A stretch of 64,000 nt of DNA from Suicoccus acidiformans (GCF_003546865.1 NZ_CP023434.1:62001-126000); one strand, 5' to 3'; positions 7,433 to 17,183 are shown, numbered from the stretch's first letter. Notes: generated from the letters alone by a model not told the origin. Numbers and translations are program-made.

Positions 7433-8818
7433 TTAGAAGAGTCTTTGTTGGATATGGTGGGTAACGTCGTTTGTCTCTTCTTTATGAGCTTTGAGGATGA
7501 GTTGTTGATTGGGATTGAGTTCTGACTCGGGTAAGGCCTCGATTGCATGGAGAACTTCGCGGGGGAAGTAAAGTCTGTGGTCGCCTCGTTCACGTCCAGT
7601 TAAGGAGTTGACCAAAGGGCTTACTTGAGATAATTCAACGACCTGGTTCTTCTTCGTGATAAGGTCTATTTGCGTACGAGCATTGGACTGATAAGGTCGG
7701 AAATAGTCGTAAGGTAAATCAAGACTGGCATTCTCGCCGAAATAATACTCAGGGTCATAGCCATAGTGATCGATTTCCTTTTGTAAGGCGAGCCTTAATT
7801 CTAGGCTCTCTCCAGCCGTCGTCAGTAAGGACTTAAAGGGTTTGCGGTTGAGGAAGCGCCAACTTAAATCGCTAAGAATGGGGTCTGCGTCTTCTTGCCA
7901 TTGGTTGAAGAAAGATTGCATTACATAATCATCTAAGCGCAAATAATCTTTGAGCGTCCAATCATTGGCGAAGAAGGGTTGCAAGGCAGCTGAAGCGCTT
8001 CTAAAGTCCTCTCCGCGATTATAAAAGCAATGTTTCGCTCGTTGAAGCAAGTTGCGAAGTACTTCCTCCATACCACGTGAGACAGGATGGAAATAAACTT
8101 GCATATACATTTGGTAGCGGCTGACAATATAATCCTCCACAGCATGCATGCCGACAAAATCAAAGACAATACGATCTTCATAGGGGCGAATCACACGAAT
8201 GATGCGAGTTAAATCAAACTTCCCGTAACTGACACCGGCATAATAAGCATCGCGTAAAAGGTAATCCATGCGATCGGCATCGATTTGACTACTGATGAGT
8301 TGCACGACTTGTTGGTTAGGATAATCTTTACGGATTACACTAGCAACTTTGGCAGGAAAGTCTGCGCTAACTCGGCGCAAAACTTGATTGACTTGTGTAT
8401 CAGAGGATGTAATAATCGCTTGCGTAATCGCTTCATGATCTGTATCGAAAATACTCTCAAAGGTATGGGAGAAGGGACCATGACCAATATCATGGAGGAG
8501 GGCGGCACAAAGGGCGGTTAAGCGTTCGCGGTCGTCCCATAAGCCGTCGCCTGGAGTCTGTGTAGGATAATTTCGTACAAAATTATTGATAATCCGCCGT
8601 GTTATTTCATAAACGCCTAAGGAATGGGTAAAGCGAGAATGCTCCGCCCCATGAAAGGTATAGGAAGCTGTGCCGAGTTGCTTGATGCGACGTAAGCGTT
8701 GAAATTCTTGGGTATCAATAAGGTCTAGAACGACACGGTCACGAATATGAATATAGTCATGCACTGGGTCACGAAAGACTTTCTCCCGCTCCAAAGGCTT
8801 TGTATATTGGTTTGGCAT
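7433..8818 (-). CDS. HD-superfamily phosphohydrolase, YwfO type
   Basis: The 461-aa HD-domain protein resembles dGTPase-like YwfO. The metal-binding His and His-Asp residues are in HSRFTHSLGVYE and LLHDIGHGPFSH (about residues 60-115), and the N-terminal FRDPVHDYIHI is typical of this family. Relatives hydrolyse dNTPs or are allosterically controlled phosphohydrolases; the substrate here is not shown by the sequence. The start follows AAGGAG by 6 nt. The lipoyl-relay gene lies immediately upstream on the same strand, as ywfO and ywfL do in Bacillus. Confidence 0.9.
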   Translation of the reverse strand: MPNQYTKPLEREKVFRDPVHDYIHIRDRVVLDLIDTQEFQRLRRIKQLGTASYTFHGAEHSRFTHSLGVYEITRRIINNFVRNYPTQTPGDGLWDDRERLTALCAALLHDIGHGPFSHTFESIFDTDHEAITQAIITSSDTQVNQVLRRVSADFPAKVASVIRKDYPNQQVVQLISSQIDADRMDYLLRDAYYAGVSYGKFDLTRIIRVIRPYEDRIVFDFVGMHAVEDYIVSRYQMYMQVYFHPVSRGMEEVLRNLLQRAKHCFYNRGEDFRSASAALQPFFANDWTLKDYLRLDDYVMQSFFNQWQEDADPILSDLSWRFLNRKPFKSLLTTAGESLELRLALQKEIDHYGYDPEYYFGENASLDLPYDYFRPYQSNARTQIDLITKKNQVVELSQVSPLVNSLTGRERGDHRLYFPREVLHAIEALPESELNPNQQLILKAHKEETNDVTHHIQQRLF

Positions 8819-8832
8819 GGTCTTCTCCTTTC

Positions 8833-9702
8833 TTAAAGTTCTGCGCGCAAATCGTTACGACGTTTGTCTAAGCGTTCAACAGCTTTGCCATAGTGCTGTG
8901 AGAGGAAGAAATCAACAAATGTTCTTTGCTCTGTAATAGAGTAGTTATGCACCGTATTGATTAAAAGTTCATATAAGTCGTCAACACGGAAGGGCTTACC
9001 TAATTCCTCTTCGATAGTTGTCATGACTTCTGCTCGAACCGCAGGGTAGCTTTCATCGGCTTGGCTAATCTCGTAGAAGGTTCGAATGAGCTCACTCCGC
9101 TCATCTTGGGAGCCATTCACACTTAAATAAGCTGCTGTAGTGACGCCTGTTTTGAAGCGTCTTTGTGCGATACCGCCAATTTTCTTGCCGTTGAGGACGA
9201 GGTCAAATTTACCAGGGCAGTAGGAATCTGGTATTTCATAACTTTCAACTTCGAGGCCAAGTGGGGCAAGTGCCTGGGAAATCCAAGCTACCATCTGCTC
9301 ATAGGCTTCATCAATGCTTAAGGGATAATGCTGATTATCACTCACCAAGGAGACGTTAATAACTCCTGGATCACACACAACTGCGAGTCCCCCATGTGGT
9401 CTTAAGACAACTTGATAGCCTTGTTCTTCTAAATAGCGAATCCCTGCCGTGACCTCCGGCAGGCGAGCATCGCGTGTTCCTAATAAGACAACAGGATAGG
9501 CATAAGGATACCAATGAATAACGCCAAAAGCGGAATGGTCGCTGTAAAGTGTCTGTTTAGCATTGACTTCAGGCAACCAGCGGATGAAACTATCTTGATA
9601 GGCTAAAGCACTTGTGGCACGTTCGCGGTCCTCATTAAGACGGTCATCAAATAGTAGCCAGTAATGCTGTGCTAAATAAGGAAATTCAGTGGCTATCTTC
9701 AT
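8833..9702 (-). CDS. lipL: Octanoyl-[GcvH]:protein N-octanoyltransferase (LipL-like)
   Basis: Member of the BPL/LplA/LipB fold. Family landmarks are LRPHGGLAVV (about residue 100), the likely acyl-accepting Cys in DSYCPGKFDL and the GGIAQRR segment with a lysine-rich KIGG before it. In Bacillus LipL moves octanoyl or lipoyl groups from GcvH to E2 subunits. A plain lipoate-protein ligase is the alternative. I took the ATG at 9702 (289 aa) because the upstream GTG sits on the ribosome site. It is probably in one operon with the HD gene, 14 bp apart. Confidence 0.82.
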   Translation of the reverse strand: MKIATEFPYLAQHYWLLFDDRLNEDRERATSALAYQDSFIRWLPEVNAKQTLYSDHSAFGVIHWYPYAYPVVLLGTRDARLPEVTAGIRYLEEQGYQVVLRPHGGLAVVCDPGVINVSLVSDNQHYPLSIDEAYEQMVAWISQALAPLGLEVESYEIPDSYCPGKFDLVLNGKKIGGIAQRRFKTGVTTAAYLSVNGSQDERSELIRTFYEISQADESYPAVRAEVMTTIEEELGKPFRVDDLYELLINTVHNYSITEQRTFVDFFLSQHYGKAVERLDKRRNDLRAEL

Positions 9703-9798
9703 TTGGGGATACACTCCTTTTTGGTATACTTTATCTTGGTGGTATTATACCATTAATTACACTATAATAGGAAAAGCTAAGGAAAGGGAGAGGTTTGT

Positions 9799-10218
9799 GT
9801 GGAACGTAAGCAAGTGAGGGTCATTGTGGAGCAAACAATAAACTATATCGATCAGGATTTACAGGAGTCTTTTAAAGTCGATATCATTGGTGAGTATCTC
9901 TCTTTAAGAAGTTTCCGCAAGGTAAACTATCACGATAATGAAGGGCTGCCGATAGAAGTCAAATGGCAAGTACATCCGACAGCGGAGACTTATTTAGTTG
10001 ATATTAAGCAACCTGCCTATGATTTACGCTTCAACCCTGTCTCAATTACGCAAAGCCAATATCAAACGCCTGCCGGACTTTGGTTATTGGATGTTGAAAC
10101 AAAAGCGATTGAAATACTTGAGGAAGCAAGTAAGCAAGAAATCAATATTTATTATCAAATATCCTTAGGTTCAGAAACACTTGCAGATTATCATTTTCGA
10201 TTGCTTTTACTGGATTAA
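9799..10218 (+). CDS. DUF1934 / YwiB-family protein
   Basis: Small protein (139 aa) of the YwiB family, predicted as a calycin-like beta-barrel. The function is unknown. Features include the opening VRVIVEQTIN and the segment YLVDIKQPAYDLRFNP. GTG is the start codon, 10 nt after AAAGGGAG. It lies 41 bp upstream of rpoE, an arrangement similar to that in Bacillus and other Firmicutes, and is transcribed divergently from lipL. Confidence 0.85.
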   Translation: MERKQVRVIVEQTINYIDQDLQESFKVDIIGEYLSLRSFRKVNYHDNEGLPIEVKWQVHPTAETYLVDIKQPAYDLRFNPVSITQSQYQTPAGLWLLDVETKAIEILEEASKQEINIYYQISLGSETLADYHFRLLLLD

Positions 10219-10259
10219 ATCGGTAAAATATGAAGGAATATCAGGAAGGAAGTGTCGCA

Positions 10260-10907
10260 ATGGAGTTGAAGACATTCGTTGGCGAGAACATTGATGAACT
10301 TTCGATGATTGAAGTCGCCTTTGCGATTTTAGAAGAATCAGGAGAAGTATACGAGTTCAATGACTTACTAGCCACAATTCAAGATTATTTAAATATGAGT
10401 GAAGCAGAGCTTGAAGCGAGAATGGCTCGTTTCTATACAGATTTAAATATTGACGGTCGCTTTATCTCTCTGGGAGAAAATCGTTGGGGTTTACGAGCTT
10501 GGTATGCGATTGATTCAATTGATGAAGAAATTATTAACTCAATTGATGATGATGATTTACCACGTCGTCGCCGTCGTAAGAAGACTCGCAAGCTAAATGC
10601 TTTTGATGAAGATATGATTGATTACAATGAAGACGACCCAGAAGATATTGATGATATCTACGATGAAGATTACGACGAAGATGATGAAGAGGACGAAGAT
10701 GAAGGTCTAGACGGCTTGGACGTTGTCGATATGGATGATATGAATGACGAGGACGATTCAGCGGATGAAGAGTTAACTGTCTATGCGTCTGATTTGGATG
10801 AATTAGGCGAAGATGAAGTATCCTTGGATGATGATCTTGAATTCTCAGATGATGACGATGAGGAGTCTGATGAGGATGAGGAAGAAGACGAGGAAGAAGA
10901 TTTATAA
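10260..10907 (+). CDS. rpoE: DNA-directed RNA polymerase delta subunit
   Basis: Delta subunit of Firmicute RNA polymerase, which promotes recycling and transcript-start selectivity. Residues 1-80 form the HARE-HTH domain (ELSMIEVAFAILEES, GRFISLGENRWGLRAWY). A short basic patch, PRRRRRKKTRK, follows at about 100, and then about 100 residues of almost pure Asp/Glu, the disordered nucleic-acid-mimicking tail. The tail is longer than in many relatives. I chose the ATG at 10260 with GGAAGGAAG 8 nt before it; an upstream ATG at 10230 has no ribosome site. Confidence 0.95.
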   Translation: MELKTFVGENIDELSMIEVAFAILEESGEVYEFNDLLATIQDYLNMSEAELEARMARFYTDLNIDGRFISLGENRWGLRAWYAIDSIDEEIINSIDDDDLPRRRRRKKTRKLNAFDEDMIDYNEDDPEDIDDIYDEDYDEDDEEDEDEGLDGLDVVDMDDMNDEDDSADEELTVYASDLDELGEDEVSLDDDLEFSDDDDEESDEDEEEDEEEDL

Positions 10908-10924
10908 AAGTTGAAGTACTTAAG

Positions 10925-10954
10925 AGAGGACCATAGGAAGGTTCTCTTTTTTTG
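10925..10954 (+). terminator. Terminator after rpoE
   Basis: AGAGGACC pairs with GGTTCTCT (one G-U) around a 7-nt loop and is followed by seven T residues. Confidence 0.85.
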
Positions 10955-11067
10955 TTCATTTTAATAAGTGTAACTGCTTGAAACGTTAGATAATAGAGCG
11001 GGACTATACATTGTTATCCATCAAATGTAACTAAATATTTACTTCAATTTAACTATAAATATATAAT

Positions 11068-11110
11068 TTCACATTATATTTACTCTAAATTTACAATGAT
11101 TTCGTATGAT
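11068..11110 (+). promoter_or_regulatory. PhoP-box promoter of ugp operon (first binding protein)
   Basis: TTCACA (11068), TTTACT (11079) and TTTACA (11090) repeat every 11 bp, and TATGAT (11105-11110) begins 9 bp after the last one. This is the same arrangement as the alkaline phosphatase promoter. Further upstream there are degenerate TTTAAC-like copies near 11048. Confidence 0.82.
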
Positions 11111-11153
11111 AGAAATGTGTTTAAAATACAATTTTTAGGAGGAAGAAAGCACA

Positions 11154-12467
11154 ATGAAGAAATTTATGCGTAAAATGGGTACATTGGCAATGACTTTAGC
11201 TGTAGCTTTAGGTACATTTGCACCTGCATTTACAGCGCAAGCTCAAGAGCCAGTTGAGTTGGTGTTCTGGCATGCAATGGGCGGAAATCTAGGAGAGGCC
11301 TTACAAGCTATTGTAGATCAGTTTAATGAGTCTCAAGATGGTATCCATGTCACTGCACAATATCAAGGATCTTATGATGAAACGTTAACGAAATTACGTT
11401 CACAAGCATCCGGTTCAGAAGTTGGAGCAGACTTAGTTCAAGTATTTGAAGTAGGTACAACTTTCATGATTGATTCAGGTTTAACTGTACCTGTACAAGA
11501 CTATATCGACAAAACAGGTTACAACGTGGAACAAATTGAACCTAACTTAGCAGCCTTCTATACAATTGATGACAAGTTGTATTCAATGCCTTTTAACTCA
11601 TCAACGCCATTGTTATACTACAATGCCGATATCTTTGAAGCAGCTGGTGTTGAAGTACCAACTACTTTAGAAGGAATCATTGAAGTAGGTCCACAATTAG
11701 TTGAAGCAGGGGCTGCTATGCCAGCATCTATTTCAATCTATGGATGGTGGATTGACCAATTCTTCTCTAAGCAACAAGAAGATATCTTCAATAATGGCAA
11801 TGGACGTGAAGGAGTTCCAACTGAAACCGCATTCGTTGATAGTGGCGCGATGGAAAAAACACTTGCTATGTGGCAACGTGGTCAAGATGAAGGTATGATG
11901 CCAAATGTTGGACGCAATGGTGGCCAGCCTGAATTTGTCTCGGGACAAGCTGCTATGACATTTGCTTCAACAGCCAGTTTACGTCAAATCTTAACGGAAG
12001 TCGATGGACGTTTCGAAGTTGGTACAGCTTACTTCCCAGGTGTTGACGCAGAAGATGAAGGTGGCGTTTCAATCGGTGGTGCTTCATTATGGATGATTGA
12101 CTCTGGTGATGATGCGAAGAAAGACGCAACTTGGGAATTCATTCAATTCCTGATTTCGCCAGAAATTCAAGCCCAATGGAATGCTGCAACAGGTTACTTC
12201 CCAGTAACTACAGCTGCTCACGAGGAACAAGCTTTCAAAGATAACTTGGCTGAGTTTCCTCAATTCCAAACAGCGATTGATCAATTACATGATTCAGCTC
12301 CAGAAGATCAAGGAGCCTTATCTGGTGTAAACCAAGAAGCGCGTCAAATCTATGAAGCGGAGTTAGAGAATATGTTAAACGGCCAATCTACACCAGCAGA
12401 AGCTGCCCAAAAGATGGCAGAGCAAGTTAACGCAGCCCTTGAAAACTATAATGCTGCCAATCAATAA
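11154..12467 (+). CDS. ugpB: Glycerol-3-phosphate/glycerophosphodiester-binding protein, copy 1
   Basis: Extracellular binding protein of family 1, most like UgpB: LVFWHAMGGNLGEALQ, FNESQ, YQGSYDETLTKLRS, ADLVQVFEVGTTFMIDSG and SIGGASLWM are the family segments. It is 437 aa. The signal peptide ends AQAQE, with no cysteine, so it is not a conventional lipoprotein. It has its own PhoP box and a strong AGGAGG. A near-identical paralogue follows at 12905 with its own promoter, then the two permeases and the ATPase. The copies differ most in the residues around 95-250, so they may bind different glycerophosphodiesters. Confidence 0.9.
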   Translation: MKKFMRKMGTLAMTLAVALGTFAPAFTAQAQEPVELVFWHAMGGNLGEALQAIVDQFNESQDGIHVTAQYQGSYDETLTKLRSQASGSEVGADLVQVFEVGTTFMIDSGLTVPVQDYIDKTGYNVEQIEPNLAAFYTIDDKLYSMPFNSSTPLLYYNADIFEAAGVEVPTTLEGIIEVGPQLVEAGAAMPASISIYGWWIDQFFSKQQEDIFNNGNGREGVPTETAFVDSGAMEKTLAMWQRGQDEGMMPNVGRNGGQPEFVSGQAAMTFASTASLRQILTEVDGRFEVGTAYFPGVDAEDEGGVSIGGASLWMIDSGDDAKKDATWEFIQFLISPEIQAQWNAATGYFPVTTAAHEEQAFKDNLAEFPQFQTAIDQLHDSAPEDQGALSGVNQEARQIYEAELENMLNGQSTPAEAAQKMAEQVNAALENYNAANQ

Positions 12468-12480
12468 TACTAGACTATCG

Positions 12481-12520
12481 TTGCTGGACACAGTTATTGG
12501 CTGATGTCCGGCAATTTTCT
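12481..12520 (+). terminator. Terminator after first ugpB
   Basis: TTGCTGGACA pairs with TGTCCGGCAA (one G-U pair), with a 14-nt loop and a following TTTTCTTT. It probably limits read-through from the first binding-protein gene. Confidence 0.75.
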
Positions 12521-12818
12521 TTATTACATTCATTACTGCTAAGAATGTTAAGACGTCTGTCTATTTCTAGAGGGAAGTATTATGAGTAGTAAGTGTTGTT
12601 AAATGAGAAGATGATATTTCGCTAAGTTTCTATAAATATTATTTTTTCTGAAAATAAAGTGAAGATAGCGCTAAAATTTCCGACAAAGTATCATCGATAA
12701 AAGTCGGGAATAAAACATAAGAAACCTAAAGTAATGCATACAATAAATGATAAACACTATTGTAACGCCTTTGCTAAACCCTTAAATATTTAGGGCAATT
12801 TATTCAAAATACATTATT
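12521..12818. other. Intergenic region without a gene
   Basis: AT-rich spacer between the two ugpB-like genes. I see two weak hairpins (CCGAC/GTCGG at about 12688-12715 and CCCTTAAATATTTAGGG at about 12779) but no credible reading frame or promoter before the PhoP box. Confidence 0.6.
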
Positions 12819-12861
12819 TTAACACTATATTTACATTGAATTTACAAACATCCATTATTAT
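12819..12861 (+). promoter_or_regulatory. PhoP-box promoter of second ugpB
   Basis: TTAACA (12819), TTTACA (12830) and TTTACA (12841) are spaced 11 bp apart, followed 9 bp later by TATTAT (12856-12861). A degenerate AATACA lies one period earlier at 12808. Confidence 0.85.
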
Positions 12862-12904
12862 AGAGTCGTATCGGAAATACAAATTTTAGGAGGAAGAAAG
12901 CACT

Positions 12905-14221
12905 ATGAAGAAATTCATGCGTAAATTTGTTAGTTTTGCAATGACTTTAGCTGTTGCTTTGGGTACGTTTGCCCCGGCCTTTACAGCTCAAGCTCAAGAG
13001 CCAGTAGAATTGGTATTCTGGCATGCAATGGGTGGATCAACGGGAGAGGCCTTACAAGCGCTTGTGGACCAATTTAATGAGTCTCAAGCAGACATTCATG
13101 TAACAGCTCAATACCAAGGTTCCTATGATGAGACGTTGACTAAGCTACGTTCACAAGCTTCAGGTTCAGAAGTTGGTGCCGACTTAGTACAAGTATTCGA
13201 GTTAGGTACAACATTTATGATTGACTCAGGTTTAACTGTTCCTGTGCAAGAATTTATTGATGCCAATAACTATGATATTTCTCAAATCGAGCCTAACTTG
13301 GCAGCGTACTATACAATCAATGAGCAATTACATTCGATGCCATTCAACTCTTCAACCCCAATTATGTACTACAATAAAGATTTGTTTGAAGCAGCAGGTA
13401 TTGAAGAAGTGCCTTCTACTTTAGCTGAAATCATTGAAGTAGGACCTCAATTAGTAGAAGCTGGTGCAGCAATGCCTATTTCACTACGTCTTTATGGTTG
13501 GTTTATTGAACAATGGTTCTCCAAACAACAAGAACATATCTACAATAATGGTAATGGTCGTGAAGCGGCTCCAACGGAAACAGTCTTTGTAGATAACGGC
13601 GCAATGGAGAAGACAATTGCGAAATGGAAAGAAGGTTCAGATGCAGGCTTATTCCCTAACGTAGGTCGTGAGGGCGGTCAACCAGAATTTGTTTCTGGAC
13701 AATCAGCTATGATGATTGGTTCAACAGCAAGCTTACGTCAAATTCTAACAGAAGTTGATGGACGTTTCGAAGTTGGAACAGCTTACTTCCCAGGTGTTGA
13801 TGCAGAAGATCAAGGTGGTGTTTCAATCGGTGGTGCTTCACTATGGATGATTAATTCTGGTGATGATGCGAAGAAAGACGCAACATGGAAATTTATTGAA
13901 TTCTTAATCTCACCTGAAGCTCAAGCTCAATGGAACCGTGATACAGGTTACTTCCCAGTTACGACGGCTGCCCATGACGAGCAAGTCTTCAAAGATAACT
14001 TAGCAGAATTCCCTCAATTCCAAACAGCGATTGATCAATTGCATGATTCTGCTCCAGAAGATCAAGGTGCTTTATCTGGTGTAAACCAAGAAGCGCGTCA
14101 AATTTATGAAAGTGAATTAGAAAACTTATTAAACGGTCAAGGAGACCCAGCAAGTGCAGCGAAATCAATGGCTGACCAAGTAAACGCAGCTCTTGAAAAC
14201 TACAATACAGCAAATCAATAG
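12905..14221 (+). CDS. ugpB: Glycerol-3-phosphate/glycerophosphodiester-binding protein, copy 2
   Basis: Paralogue of the gene at 11154 (438 aa), nearly identical in the signal peptide, the first 100 residues and the last 150. The middle differs, for example YGWFIEQWFSKQQEH against YGWWIDQFFSKQQED. No cysteine is present and the signal peptide ends AQAQE. The upstream AGGAGGAAGAAAGCAC is shared with copy 1, so the duplication included the ribosome site and the PhoP box. It stands directly before the permease genes and is probably the main partner of the transporter. Confidence 0.9.
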   Translation: MKKFMRKFVSFAMTLAVALGTFAPAFTAQAQEPVELVFWHAMGGSTGEALQALVDQFNESQADIHVTAQYQGSYDETLTKLRSQASGSEVGADLVQVFELGTTFMIDSGLTVPVQEFIDANNYDISQIEPNLAAYYTINEQLHSMPFNSSTPIMYYNKDLFEAAGIEEVPSTLAEIIEVGPQLVEAGAAMPISLRLYGWFIEQWFSKQQEHIYNNGNGREAAPTETVFVDNGAMEKTIAKWKEGSDAGLFPNVGREGGQPEFVSGQSAMMIGSTASLRQILTEVDGRFEVGTAYFPGVDAEDQGGVSIGGASLWMINSGDDAKKDATWKFIEFLISPEAQAQWNRDTGYFPVTTAAHDEQVFKDNLAEFPQFQTAIDQLHDSAPEDQGALSGVNQEARQIYESELENLLNGQGDPASAAKSMADQVNAALENYNTANQ

Positions 14222-14235
14222 TTAAATCTTAAACG

Positions 14236-14280
14236 AAAGCTGCTGGATTAAGTCTTGTGCTTATATCCAGCGCTTTTTTC
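14236..14280 (+). terminator. Attenuating hairpin between ugpB and ugpA
   Basis: AAAGCTGCTGGAT pairs with ATCCAGCGCTTT (one bulge), followed by TTTTTTC, 18 bp before the permease start. No promoter is visible after it, so it probably sets a high ratio of binding protein to permease. Confidence 0.75.
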
Positions 14281-14297
14281 ATAAAGAAGGGGAAAAT

Positions 14298-15185
14298 ATG
14301 TCTGAAAAACCAGTAATTATAGAGCGGGAGCGAACCTTTGCTGAGAAGATTCAAGGTTATGCCTATTTGCTCCCAGCGATTATTATTCTTAGTGTTTTTA
14401 TTTTCTGGCCATTCATTCAAACAATCTACCGTAGTTTATTCTTAACGAATAATATGGGTGAGAATGCGGAATTTATTGGGCTAGATAACTATATTGAATT
14501 ATTTACGAGTGAAAGTTTCTGGAATAGTGTATCAGTGACACTGCAATTCGTCGTTATCGTCGTAGCTGTGGGGGTCTTAATTGGATTTGTTACGGCCTTA
14601 TTATGTCAGAAAACTTTCCCGGGTATTAAATTCTTCACCACCAGTTATGCGATGCCAATGGCGATTGCATCTTCAGGGATGGCGATGATTTTCCAAGTAA
14701 TGCTAAATCCTTCCGTGGGAATTATCAATAAATTATTTAACACATTCACAAACTACCTTTCTCACCCAATTTATGCGCTATGGGTTGTAGGGATTCTAAC
14801 TGGTTGGTTAAATAGTGGGATGAACTTCCTTTACTTTAGTTCAGGGCTTGCAAGTATTGACGATTCTCTATATGAGAGTGCTTCTATTGATGGGGCGAAT
14901 GGCTTCCAACAATTTCTGCACATTACCCTTCCATCCTTGCGACCAACTTTATTCTTCGTCATCGTAACGAACGTTATTAATGCCTTCCAAGGATTCGGTC
15001 AGATTAATATTTTAACCAAAGGTGGACCTGGGCAAGCAACGAACGTTATTGTTTATGATATTTATCGTAACGCCTTTATGAACTACCGTTATGGGTTCGC
15101 TTCAGCTGAATCGGTGGTCTTATTTATTATCGTTATGTTACTGACTATTGTCATGTTCTACTTTAGAGGAAGGAGAGAGAACTAA
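14298..15185 (+). CDS. ugpA: Ugp-type ABC permease A
   Basis: Inner-membrane permease of the MalF/UgpA type (295 aa). Six membrane helices are predicted, the first at about residues 22-45. The EAA docking loop reads YESASIDGANGFQQFLHITLP (about residue 195), and GGPGQATN follows as in sugar and glycerol-phosphate permeases. It forms the channel with the next gene, whose ATG overlaps its stop by one base (TAATG). Confidence 0.92.
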   Translation: MSEKPVIIERERTFAEKIQGYAYLLPAIIILSVFIFWPFIQTIYRSLFLTNNMGENAEFIGLDNYIELFTSESFWNSVSVTLQFVVIVVAVGVLIGFVTALLCQKTFPGIKFFTTSYAMPMAIASSGMAMIFQVMLNPSVGIINKLFNTFTNYLSHPIYALWVVGILTGWLNSGMNFLYFSSGLASIDDSLYESASIDGANGFQQFLHITLPSLRPTLFFVIVTNVINAFQGFGQINILTKGGPGQATNVIVYDIYRNAFMNYRYGFASAESVVLFIIVMLLTIVMFYFRGRREN

Positions 15186-16033
15186 TGAATCAAATCGAAC
15201 AAGAATACCTTCGCAAGAAGAGACGGCGTGATATTGGATTACTTATTCTGAATATTATTGTTTGGTTACTCGTGATGTTCCCATTAATTTATGGTTTCCT
15301 GATGGCCTTTAAACCATCTGCAGAGTTATATGATCCAAATAGTTTCTTATTTCCTCAGAACCCAACCGTTGAAAACTTTAAGAACGTCTTCAATGTGGCC
15401 CCAATCCATATTTATATTCGTAACTCACTGATTGTGGCGATTTCAATTACAGTTCTGCAGATTGTCACGTCCTTATTAGCTGGCTTTGCTTTCCGCTTTC
15501 TAGAGTTTAAAGGCAAAGGACTAGTGTACGCAATCACCTTATCAACGATGATGATTCCAGGTGAAGCGGTTATTATTTCACAATTCTTGATGGTTTCAGA
15601 ATGGGGTATCACGGACACCATTATTGTCTTGATTATTCCATTTATGGTTTCGGCCTTCAACATCTTCTTATGTGTGCAAGCTTTAGAGAACTTCCCATAT
15701 GAAGTCTATGAAGCAGCTAAAATTGACGGATGTTCCGACTTCCGCTTTGTCTTTACAATTTTAATGCCACTTATTAAGCCGACTTTAGGTTCGATGGCAG
15801 TGCAATCATTCTTATCTGGATGGAATATGTACATGTGGCCACTACTTACAACAAATACGGATCAAAGTCGTACCGTTCAAGTAGGTATCAGTATGTTGAA
15901 CAGTGTCGATTCGCAATCATTGGTCTTAATGGTTGCAGGTGTTGTTCTATGTATGATTCCAAGTCTATTCATCTTTGTTGTTGGAGCTAGAAATATGGTC
16001 AAAGGCCTTACTGCTGGAGCAGTTAAGGGTTAA
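15185..16033 (+). CDS. ugpE: Ugp-type ABC permease E
   Basis: Second permease half (282 aa) of the MalG/UgpE type with about six helices. The EAA loop is YEAAKIDGCSDFRFVFTILM and the C-terminus reads VKGLTAGAVKG, typical of MalG-like subunits. It starts at the ATG overlapping the ugpA stop, so the two are translationally coupled. The ATPase follows after 15 bp. Confidence 0.92.
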   Translation: MNQIEQEYLRKKRRRDIGLLILNIIVWLLVMFPLIYGFLMAFKPSAELYDPNSFLFPQNPTVENFKNVFNVAPIHIYIRNSLIVAISITVLQIVTSLLAGFAFRFLEFKGKGLVYAITLSTMMIPGEAVIISQFLMVSEWGITDTIIVLIIPFMVSAFNIFLCVQALENFPYEVYEAAKIDGCSDFRFVFTILMPLIKPTLGSMAVQSFLSGWNMYMWPLLTTNTDQSRTVQVGISMLNSVDSQSLVLMVAGVVLCMIPSLFIFVVGARNMVKGLTAGAVKG

Positions 16034-16048
16034 TATAAGGAGTATAAA

Positions 16049-17182
16049 ATGGCAGATTTAAAATTAAATAAAGTAGCAAAAGTATACGAAGACGGCTACA
16101 AAGCTGTTAAGAACATTGATTTAGATATTAAAGATAAAGAGTTTATTGTGCTGGTCGGACCTTCAGGATGTGGTAAATCAACAACCTTGCGGATGATTGC
16201 TGGCTTAGAATCGATTTCTGAAGGTGAAATGTACATCGGTAATCAGCTAGTCAATAATGTCTCAGCTAAAGACCGTGATATCGCAATGGTATTCCAATCT
16301 TATGCCCTTTATCCACATATGAATGTGCGTGACAATATGGCCTTTGCGATGAAGATGCAAGGGGTCAGTAAAGAAGCACGTTACCAACGCGTCAACGAGG
16401 TGGCTAAAGTACTTCAACTTGAAGAACTTATGGACAAAAAACCTGGCGCTTTATCTGGTGGTCAACGTCAACGGGTAGCTCTTGGTCGCGCGATGGTTCG
16501 CAATCCGAAAGTCTTCTTACTAGATGAGCCTTTGTCAAACTTGGATGCTAAACTACGAGTTACTATGCGTTCTGAAATTGTAAACTTACACCGTGAGCTA
16601 GAGACAACTTTTATATATGTAACGCATGACCAAACAGAAGCCATGACGATGGGTACACGTATCGCGGTTATGAGTGTGGGGAATGTTGAGCAATTTGATA
16701 CACCTGCTAACCTTTACTATAATCCAGCGAACATATTCGTTGCTGAGTTTATCGGTAGTCCGCAAATGAATATGATTACAGGTCGTCTATGGAAGCAACC
16801 AGAAAGCATTGAATTCCATTCAGGAGACTTACGTTTAGCTCTACCTGAAGCAATTGTGAAACGCTTGACAGCTGAGCCGGTAGGTCAAGAAGTGGTTTTA
16901 GGCATTCGTCCAGAGAACATTAATTTCGCTGGTGAATTAGAAGGACCTAATGTTGTTGAAATTGTAACTAAGAACGTTGAACAAGTTGGTTCAGATACCT
17001 TTGTTTATTATGATTTTGAAGGTGCAACGCGTATTAACTCGGCACGCTTCAATCCACCACGTCACGTTCCGATTGGGGAAACAATTCGGGTTGAATTAGA
17101 GATGGAGAATATTCACTTATTTGATAAAGCGAGTGAACAAAGTATTCTTAGTCCACGTGATGTAGATGGGTTGGCACAATAG
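16049..17182 (+). CDS. ugpC: Ugp-type ABC ATPase
   Basis: ATPase of the MalK/UgpC/MsmX class (377 aa). Walker A is GPSGCGKST, the Q-loop is VFQSYALYPHM, the signature is LSGGQRQRVALGRAM, and Walker B is VFLLDEPLSNLDAKLR with HDQTEAMT after it. The C-terminal third is the TOBE/OB regulatory region (LGIRPENINF). It energises import through UgpAE. The ribosome site AAGGAG lies 9 nt upstream. Confidence 0.93.
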   Translation: MADLKLNKVAKVYEDGYKAVKNIDLDIKDKEFIVLVGPSGCGKSTTLRMIAGLESISEGEMYIGNQLVNNVSAKDRDIAMVFQSYALYPHMNVRDNMAFAMKMQGVSKEARYQRVNEVAKVLQLEELMDKKPGALSGGQRQRVALGRAMVRNPKVFLLDEPLSNLDAKLRVTMRSEIVNLHRELETTFIYVTHDQTEAMTMGTRIAVMSVGNVEQFDTPANLYYNPANIFVAEFIGSPQMNMITGRLWKQPESIEFHSGDLRLALPEAIVKRLTAEPVGQEVVLGIRPENINFAGELEGPNVVEIVTKNVEQVGSDTFVYYDFEGATRINSARFNPPRHVPIGETIRVELEMENIHLFDKASEQSILSPRDVDGLAQ

Positions 17183-17183
17183 T

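Noticed and set aside
10534-10959. Long antisense reading frame opposite rpoE
   Set aside because: It is the shadow of the repetitive Asp/Glu codons; its His/Arg/Leu-rich product is an artefact and has no ribosome site.
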